The translations under genes and the position numbers were made by a program. A DNA stretch of 56,213 nt from Nanobdellota archaeon (lineage in GTDB: Archaea > Nanobdellota > Nanobdellia > Pacearchaeales > GW2011-AR1): contig JADFRY010000006.1 in NCBI GenBank assembly GCA_022561055.1, positions 1 through 56,213 on the forward strand. The letters are read 5' to 3'. The notes beneath the pieces were generated by a model. It saw only the letters and a program-made list of their open reading frames with translations, searched no databases and was not told the origin of the DNA. Below are positions 51,250 through 56,213 of the stretch, one piece after another; position 1 is the stretch's first letter, and the number at the start of each line of letters is the position of its first letter.

Positions 51250-52176
51250 ATGAAACATTCTTTCAAAGTAACTACAATCTTAATAGTGATGTTTTTTGTA
51301 GCACAGCTAATTGGTATTTATGTCGCAAATGCTTATCTTCCTGAGACAATACAAGTTGTAAATGAGACAACAGGAGTTATAGAAAACATAACGCAATATA
51401 ACTTACCTTACGGCTTAGAGCCCCCTAAAGATATCAGACCAGCAACTTCGGCAATATCAATCATCACCGCATTATTTATCGCAGTAATAATAATGTTGCT
51501 CTTAATGAGATTTAAAGCAGAAACTTTTCTAAGACTTTGGTTTTTATTAGTTGTCATAATCGGGATGGCTCTCGCTTTTAATGCATTCATTATCGGATTT
51601 GAAAATTCAGCAATAATCGCAATTATTGTCGCGGTTCCTTTAGGCATTATAAAAATATTTCAACGAAACATAATAGTTCATAATGCAACAGAATTATTAA
51701 TCTACCCAGGAATTGCCTCAGTTTTCATACCTTTATTAAACATCTGGACAGTTGTTTTTCTCTTAATTATTATATCTATTTATGACATTTACGCAGTATG
51801 TCACGCGGGCTTCATGCAAAAAATGGCAAAATACCAAATAGAAAAATTAAGAATTTTCTCTGGATTTTTTGTTCCTTACCTCGGCAAGAAAGAGAGACGC
51901 ATGTTAAAGAAAGCCCGCAAATCCAAGACAAAAAAAGGTAAAAAAATCGGAATAAGCATAGCAATTCTTGGTGGAGGAGATGTTATCTTCCCAATTTTAT
52001 TAGCAGGTGTAGTTTTAGGCAGTTTAGGTTTGCTGCCTGCTTTACTAATTATAATAGGAGCAACAATAGCTCTGGCATTCTTGTTTCACATATCAGAAAA
52101 AGGGAAATTCTATCCAGCCATGCCTTTCATAGCTACAGGCTGTTTGGTAGGTTTGTTGATAGCTTATTTGATTTGA
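51250..52176 (+). CDS. Presenilin/signal-peptide-peptidase-like intramembrane aspartic protease
   Basis: A 308-residue protein with nine hydrophobic segments. The two catalytic motifs of the A22/GxGD family are in adjacent helices: ISIYDIYAVCHAG (YD) and AILGGGDVIFPILLAG (GxGD). KFYPAMPFIATG is in place of the P-A-L motif. A basic cytoplasmic loop (KKARKSKTKKGKKI) separates the two aspartates. The family cleaves membrane-embedded peptides, including leftover signal peptides. Many secreted and pilin-like proteins are encoded in this window. Confidence 0.9.
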   Translation: MKHSFKVTTILIVMFFVAQLIGIYVANAYLPETIQVVNETTGVIENITQYNLPYGLEPPKDIRPATSAISIITALFIAVIIMLLLMRFKAETFLRLWFLLVVIIGMALAFNAFIIGFENSAIIAIIVAVPLGIIKIFQRNIIVHNATELLIYPGIASVFIPLLNIWTVVFLLIIISIYDIYAVCHAGFMQKMAKYQIEKLRIFSGFFVPYLGKKERRMLKKARKSKTKKGKKIGISIAILGGGDVIFPILLAGVVLGSLGLLPALLIIIGATIALAFLFHISEKGKFYPAMPFIATGCLVGLLIAYLI

Positions 52177-52222
52177 GGAATCCGAATTTCTTCGTCATCC
52201 TTTAGTCATAACATACCGAAAG

Positions 52223-52231
52223 CTTTAAATA
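52223..52231 (+). promoter_or_regulatory. TATA box of the TrmB-family regulator
   Basis: AGCTTTAAATACC lies about 22-30 nt upstream of ATG 52253; no SD, so probably leaderless. Confidence 0.55.
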
Positions 52232-52252
52232 CCTTTATTTTGTCACTTTTAC

Positions 52253-53029
52253 ATGATAATAAAACAAGAACTTGTAAGCAGAATAAAAGAATATTTTAAT
52301 CTTAATATTTATGAAACTAAAGTCTGGTTAGCTTTGCTTTCTAGAGGACTTGCTTCTGCAGGAGAAACAGCTGAATTATCGGGAGTTCCTCGTTCAAGGA
52401 CTTACGATGTTTTAGAGTCTTTGGCAAAGAGAGGATTCGCAATTGTCAAAATAGGAAAACCTTTGAAATATATTGCAGTAGAACCAAAAATAGTCATTGA
52501 AAAGATGAAAACTAACACAATGAATGAGGCACAGGAAAAAGTAAAAACATTATCAGAATTAAAAGATACTCCTGAATATGCAGAAATAGAAAATTTATAC
52601 AAAACAGGAATAACACCAATCAAGGCAGAGGACCTATCTGGACACTTCAAAGGCCGTCCTCACATAATCTCTAAAATAAAAGAATTATTTGATAACGCTA
52701 AAAAAGAAGTTTCAATTTGCATTACTGTTTCAGATTTTGAGAGCAAAGCGCGCATCCTTTTACCTCTTTTAGAAAAGTTGAATAAAAATCAAATAAGAGT
52801 TAAAATGGCGCTTTCAGGAGACGAAGACGCGGTAAAAAGATTGAATACAAAATACAATCTAAAAGCAAGACGCACGAGTAATAATGGCAGATTTTTCATC
52901 GCCGACAAGAGAGAAACTTTATTCATGATTAATCCTGAGAGTTCTGATGAAGAAATAGGAGTATGGCTTAACTCTCCTTCATTTTCAAATACCCTTGCAG
53001 GAATGTTTGAGGGGCAGATAATGAGATAG
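52253..53029 (+). CDS. TrmB-family transcriptional regulator
   Basis: A 258-residue protein. The N-terminal wHTH is LNIYETKVWLALLSRGLASAGETAELSGVPRSRTYDVLESLAKRGFAIV, typical of TrmB. A coiled-coil stretch and a phospholipase D-like regulator domain (KKEVSICITVSDFESKARILLPLL...FFIADKRETLFMIN) follow. It lacks the long sugar-binding C terminus of classic TrmB. Effector and targets are unknown. It has its own promoter and lies alone beside the convergent CCA gene. Confidence 0.85.
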   Translation: MIIKQELVSRIKEYFNLNIYETKVWLALLSRGLASAGETAELSGVPRSRTYDVLESLAKRGFAIVKIGKPLKYIAVEPKIVIEKMKTNTMNEAQEKVKTLSELKDTPEYAEIENLYKTGITPIKAEDLSGHFKGRPHIISKIKELFDNAKKEVSICITVSDFESKARILLPLLEKLNKNQIRVKMALSGDEDAVKRLNTKYNLKARRTSNNGRFFIADKRETLFMINPESSDEEIGVWLNSPSFSNTLAGMFEGQIMR

Positions 53030-53055
53030 AAATGCACTCCATAACATTTTAATAA

Positions 53056-54372
53056 TCATTCCAAAACCCTCAGCCCAACAATCCCCATCTCATTCATCAT
53101 CTTATCATTTTCTTTCTTCCAGTTCTCAATAAATTCTTTTCCAGAAAAATTAACTTTTATGCGAGCATGCACGAAACCATTTTTTTCATAAGTGTTTTTA
53201 TGCGCTAATTTAAAAGCTTTAACATGTTTCTCAAGCGCTCTCATTTTTTGTTTATCTTCTAATTTTATAGGAGGCCCAATTCTTACAATCTCACCCCTGC
53301 TTTTTACAATTAAATAAACATCAGCCTCCTTTTTATCATCATACTCAAATTCATGCTGAACAAGTTTAAAATATTTATTTATTTCTCTCTCTAAAAGATA
53401 ATGAAATTTCTTTAACTTCGTACCAGCGATATCTCCTGCTTGTCTATTCGTTTTAAGTTTAACATGCAAAAATTCTGCTTTTCTTGTTTTAGCCTTCTTC
53501 TTTAACTTTCCAACATCAATTTCCTTTTTAATAAAAAAGTTTTTGCTCGGTCTTTTCAAAAAAGCACTCGCAGATCTTTGAAACCTTACAAAAGTTTTAT
53601 GACTTAAAGCTGCCAATGCATTTCTTTCTTTGTAAGTTGGGTCAATAAGAATTATAGGACTGTATAACTTATTTTCATTCAACTCAAGAAATACGTCATC
53701 TTTCTTCTTGTAATGCTTTTCCACATCAATAACCAACCGCTCTTCATCTTTTACTTTTATTAATTCTTTCAACATTTTTTCAAAACTTTTATAATGAATA
53801 ATCAAACACTCCAAAGCATACCCAGAAAAACCTTGAATATAGCTCTCGGCTCCATAAACTCTTTGAGCATGCAGAAAAGTCTTAGCAAGCCTTACTTCAT
53901 CTTCTTTTCCCTTTATTTTTCTCTTCACATAAGGAACATGAAAATAACTTAAATCAGTCACATTCCTTTCTTCATGAACTTTCTTAATTTTAGTTACAGG
54001 AATTACCTCAAAATAAATTCCTTTATTTATATAAGCCTTAAAATAATCCCTGCTCCCGCGAATTGTTTTTAATTGCAAATTAAGTTTCTTACATGTTTCT
54101 CGCAAAGGACTTAGTAATAACTTAGAAAGATTATCATATTTCCAATCAAATCTTACAAGGATGTCAATGTCATAAGGATATTTCTTAACTAAAGTTCCCT
54201 TAGCAAAGCTTCCCCCAACAAAAACATCCGCATTTAAGCTTTTTTTTGCAATTTCTTTACCAAGCTCTGAAATAAATTCTTTAGAATATTTCTTAGCTTG
54301 TTTAACAATTTCTTTTTCCGGCTGAATTAACTCAATTTGCTCTTTCAAAACTTTTTTTATATTCATCTTCAT
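53056..54372 (-). CDS. cca: CCA-adding enzyme (archaeal class I tRNA nucleotidyltransferase)
   Basis: A 438-residue enzyme that adds or repairs the tRNA CCA end. The nucleotidyltransferase motif is VFVGGSFAKGTLVKKYPYDIDILVRFD. The third carboxylate is in IYFEVIPVTKI, and the central part is YFHVPYVKRKIKGKEDEVRLAKTFLHA. This matters here because neither tRNA gene in the window encodes CCA. I start at ATG 54372 (MKMNIKK); 54366 is possible. Confidence 0.94.
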   Translation of the reverse strand: MKMNIKKVLKEQIELIQPEKEIVKQAKKYSKEFISELGKEIAKKSLNADVFVGGSFAKGTLVKKYPYDIDILVRFDWKYDNLSKLLLSPLRETCKKLNLQLKTIRGSRDYFKAYINKGIYFEVIPVTKIKKVHEERNVTDLSYFHVPYVKRKIKGKEDEVRLAKTFLHAQRVYGAESYIQGFSGYALECLIIHYKSFEKMLKELIKVKDEERLVIDVEKHYKKKDDVFLELNENKLYSPIILIDPTYKERNALAALSHKTFVRFQRSASAFLKRPSKNFFIKKEIDVGKLKKKAKTRKAEFLHVKLKTNRQAGDIAGTKLKKFHYLLEREINKYFKLVQHEFEYDDKKEADVYLIVKSRGEIVRIGPPIKLEDKQKMRALEKHVKAFKLAHKNTYEKNGFVHARIKVNFSGKEFIENWKKENDKMMNEMGIVGLRVLE

Positions 54373-54396
54373 ACAAAACAAAAGAAAAATGCTTTT

Positions 54397-54789
54397 TTAA
54401 TAGTTTCCCATAAACTTTTTAATCTGCGAGGCAAGGTCGATAATATATTTGCCATCTTCTAATTTATAAACAAGCGGCCTTTCTTTGCTGAAAAGATTAG
54501 CAATGTCTAATATATATTTGCCAGGCTTTATTATTTTCACACTTTCAAAATCCAGAACAATAGGTGCTTCTTCATCTTCAATACCTGCAATATCTCTCAC
54601 ATCTCTTTCAATTTGCTTTTTCTCAGAGTAAGTTAATTCCACAGTTTTCTCTTTATTCTCTTGCAATTTCTTCAATTTTTCTTCACTAAGATAAAAGAAA
54701 AACCTGCTTCCACATTCAGAGCATCCTTTCAAAATCTCCTCTGCTCCATCATCATATGCTTTAGAGCAATGAACACATTGATTTGGCAT
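54397..54789 (-). CDS. Zn-ribbon protein of the archaeal DUF2072-like family
   Basis: A 130-residue protein. The N terminus is a zinc ribbon (QCVHCSKAYDDGAEEILKGCSECGSRFFFYLSEE), followed by a charged helix and a C-terminal domain (VKIIKPGKYILDIANLFSKERPLVYKLEDGKYIIDL). The family occurs near a DUF2073 protein and an Era-like GTPase in many archaea, both of which are upstream here. Function is unknown. The order Zn-ribbon/DUF2073/GTPase supports the call. Confidence 0.8.
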   Translation of the reverse strand: MPNQCVHCSKAYDDGAEEILKGCSECGSRFFFYLSEEKLKKLQENKEKTVELTYSEKKQIERDVRDIAGIEDEEAPIVLDFESVKIIKPGKYILDIANLFSKERPLVYKLEDGKYIIDLASQIKKFMGNY

Positions 54790-54830
54790 GTTTTTGGGAA
54801 GAACAAGAGATTAATAAATTTATTGTAAAT

Positions 54831-55307
54831 CTATCTACCTTCTCTAAGAGATCTCTCTTCACTTCTAATAAGATCTCTTCTTCTCCTTCTATCACTAATA
54901 ATATTTCCACCAGAATAACATGCTGCTCCCAAAGAAAGAATTGCAAAACCAATAGGCATCTGGGTGGCTAAAAAATAAGTCCCTGCCTCTCTAAAATAAT
55001 TCCTAAGGGCTTTTTTCACTTCTCTATTCTCTGGCGTATTAATTTCATTATATATTCTAAAATCTTCCATTAATTGATTATCTTGTCTTGAGTCAACCAT
55101 ACTAAGAGAATCATGCAAACTAAGCGAACTAACAGGAGAATCCATTTTTGCTTCAAGATCTATCAATTCAGCTACCTCAGGGTTATTGGCTCTCAAGGTA
55201 TCCGCCTCTTTCTGGATATTATCAATTTTATTATAACCAACTAAAGAACCTGCCACAAAAACGCCAGTTAATACGAGGCTCCCAATAAAGATAGTTCTAT
55301 TTCCCAT
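54831..55307 (-). CDS. Two-helix membrane protein of unknown function
   Basis: A 158-residue protein with an N-terminal hydrophobic segment (IFIGSLVLTGVFVAGSLVGY). A polar middle of about 95 residues is rich in Asp/Ser (LDSLEAKMDSPVSSLSLHDSLS-like) and Glu. A second helix follows (FLATQMPIGFAILSLGAACYSGGNI), then a very basic C terminus (SDRRRRRDLIRSEERSLREGR). The middle part is probably outside. No family. It interrupts the usual Zn-ribbon/DUF2073 pair. Confidence 0.6.
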   Translation of the reverse strand: MGNRTIFIGSLVLTGVFVAGSLVGYNKIDNIQKEADTLRANNPEVAELIDLEAKMDSPVSSLSLHDSLSMVDSRQDNQLMEDFRIYNEINTPENREVKKALRNYFREAGTYFLATQMPIGFAILSLGAACYSGGNIISDRRRRRDLIRSEERSLREGR

Positions 55308-55353
55308 AGAAAACCCACAAAGTCCAGGTTTTTAAAACTTCCTAAATAGAAAT

Positions 55354-55740
55354 TTATCCCACCAAAACTTCAATCTTTCTCGGGTCTTTCTTTATCTCTT
55401 TAACTATAGAAGCAGGGCCTATTACAGTCATAGCATTGCTGTCACCTATAAGAGTTTTAGCTAAATTCCTTCTAATTTTAAAGAAGAAAGAAGTATTTGT
55501 AGAATCCGGTTCTATAACTGCGAGCTCAATTCCTTTAAAAGACCTGATATGGTCAACCATTGCCATAGTGTCCTCAATTAATCTTATTTCTTCTTCAACT
55601 CTTAATCTCCCTTGCAAAATAACCACCCGATTTTCGAGAACAAGTTTCAATATTTTCTTCACTCTTTCAGATATAGTCAAAGTTCTAATTTCAGAGAAAG
55701 GCATTATATGTAAACTAAAACCTTTTATTTTCTTTTTCAT
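55354..55740 (-). CDS. DUF2073 family protein
   Basis: A 128-residue archaeal protein of the DUF2073 family: GFSLHIMPFSEIRTLTISERVKKILKLVLENRVVILQGRLRVEEEIRLIEDTMAMVD, then KGIELAVIEPDS and a final TVIGPASIVKEIKKDP. Function unknown. It is regularly linked to an Era-like GTPase and a Zn-ribbon protein, as here. Its ATG overlaps the stop of a small upstream ORF (ATGA), with AGGAGG 8 nt upstream. Confidence 0.85.
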   Translation of the reverse strand: MKKKIKGFSLHIMPFSEIRTLTISERVKKILKLVLENRVVILQGRLRVEEEIRLIEDTMAMVDHIRSFKGIELAVIEPDSTNTSFFFKIRRNLAKTLIGDSNAMTVIGPASIVKEIKKDPRKIEVLVG

Positions 55741-55865
55741 TTACTATCCTCCTGAGCAAATGAATGCTCAAAAACCCTAAAAATTCCCTTGGAATTTTGG
55801 GGCACCCAAAAACTTTTAGTTTTTGTTGTTTTGATTTTTGTTGTTTTCATTTCACCATCTTCCAT
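55737..55865 (-). CDS. Small ORF coupled to DUF2073 (42 aa)
   Basis: Not in the ORF track. The frame runs MEDGEMKTTKIKTTKTKSFW, VPQNSKGIFRVFEHSFAQEDSK and stops in a 4-nt overlap with the DUF2073 ATG. The first half is low-complexity Lys/Thr. The nucleotide sequence also forms a hairpin (AAAATTCC...GGAATTTT near 55775-55800), so it may be a leader element rather than a protein. Coupling favours some translation. Confidence 0.4.
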   Translation of the reverse strand: MEDGEMKTTKIKTTKTKSFWVPQNSKGIFRVFEHSFAQEDSK

Positions 55866-55893
55866 TATTTTTTACTATAAACCATTCTTACTT

Positions 55894-56213
55894 TTAAACC
55901 TTTTTAGCTAATCTGAATAAAGATTCATAAAACTCCTCAACATTTGTTCCTTTTTTCGCAGAGATGCCAATAACCTCATACTCTGGGAAAGCTGACTCCA
56001 CTTTTTTTATGTCCGATTTTTTTAAGTCAATCTTGTTACCGACGATTAAAACAGGAATTTTTCTTGCAAGAAGATTTCCAATAATTGTAATATTAACTTG
56101 AGAATAAGGATTCAAAACAGAATCAAGCACAACAATTACCGCATCCATGTCATCAAGCCATTTTATAGCCTCAATAATTCCTTGTGTCGCTTCCTTTGCT
56201 CTTTTTTTTGCTT
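55894..56213 (-). CDS. Era-like GTPase, C-terminal part, cut by window edge
   Basis: The frame enters from the right edge (AKKRAKEATQGIIEAIKWLDDMDAVIVVLDS) and ends at 55894. G4 is GNKIDLKKSD and G5 is GISAKKGTN, typical of Era/TrmE-type GTPases. The G1-G3 motifs lie outside the window. The track's ATG at 56148 is internal. It heads the DUF2073 group; an archaeal role in RNA or ribosome assembly is plausible but unproven. Confidence 0.85.
   Translation of the reverse strand, partial: AKKRAKEATQGIIEAIKWLDDMDAVIVVLDSVLNPYSQVNITIIGNLLARKIPVLIVGNKIDLKKSDIKKVESAFPEYEVIGISAKKGTNVEEFYESLFRLAKKV

Noticed and set aside
1-56213. CRISPR arrays, 5S rRNA, SRP RNA, further tRNAs
   Set aside because: I looked for regular repeats, 5S- and SRP-like blocks and T-arm motifs on both strands and found none beyond the listed RNAs. 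A covariance search would be decisive.

Overview
This is a strongly A+T-rich archaeal genome segment, and all the informative genes are archaeal. They include 16S and 23S rRNA in a 16S-tRNA(Ala)-23S order, RNase P RNA, the exosome core (Rrp4, Rrp41, Rrp42), SBDS, proteasome alpha and beta, archaeal aCPSF1 and RNase J, Mre11-Rad50, Hjc, TrmY, Cbf5, a class I CCA enzyme, RpoK, and ribosomal proteins L31e, L39e, S19e and uS2. Several traits recall DPANN archaea of the Woesearchaeota/Pacearchaeota type: compact genes, a class II LysRS, pilin-like class III signal proteins, a membrane wHTH regulator, a UBA-like membrane protein, and TATA boxes placed 21-29 nt upstream of start codons (leaderless genes). 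The lineage assignment is inference.

Layout. 1-9.4 kb: a LamG surface protein cut by the window edge, an SNF-type Na+ symporter, an AI-2E-type transporter, Hjc, three secreted or membrane proteins, a mini histone-fold gene, lysS and an isochorismatase-fold hydrolase. 9.5-18 kb: small proteins, the cbf5-tag-trmY operon, an S19e-unknown-L39e-L31e ribosomal operon, RNA-binding proteins, pilin-like membrane proteins and VKOR. 18-25.7 kb: tRNA-Phe, RNase P RNA and the rRNA operon. The 23S gene holds a 621-nt group I intron at the position equivalent to E. coli 1931, with its own small ORF. A further ORF sits in the 16S-23S spacer. 25.8-29.7 kb: an AbrB-like protein, an IS6-like transposase in a TA-rich repeat zone, and a large pilin-anchored extracellular protein.

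29.7-42.7 kb is an archaeal core superoperon on the minus strand: HtrA-like protease, Rnp2, PsmA, polyprenyl synthase, SBDS, Rrp4, Rrp41, Rrp42, RpoK, uS2. It is broken in two places. Two tandem paralogous ORFs lie between rrp4 and rrp41, with a fossil junction that records the duplication. Between SBDS and rrp4 lies cargo: a methyltransferase, a subtilase and a HicA/HicB pair. The subtilase and hicA/hicB modules are separated and flanked by copies of the SBDS gene 3' tail, which suggests repeated insertion at that spot. 42.8-53 kb (plus strand) carries RNase J, Mre11-Rad50, PsmB, aCPSF1, a presenilin-type protease and a TrmB-type regulator. 53-56.2 kb (minus) carries the CCA enzyme and a Zn-ribbon/DUF2073/Era-like GTPase group cut by the right edge.

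Together the core genes cover RNA processing and decay (exosome, RNase J, aCPSF1, RNase P), ribosome biogenesis (SBDS, Cbf5, TrmY), proteolysis (proteasome, HtrA, subtilase, presenilin-like) and repair (Mre11-Rad50, Hjc, Tag). The most unusual signals are the repeated SBDS tails, the group I intron with an ORF that resembles no known homing endonuclease and has its own promoter, and the fossil tandem duplication inside the exosome operon.
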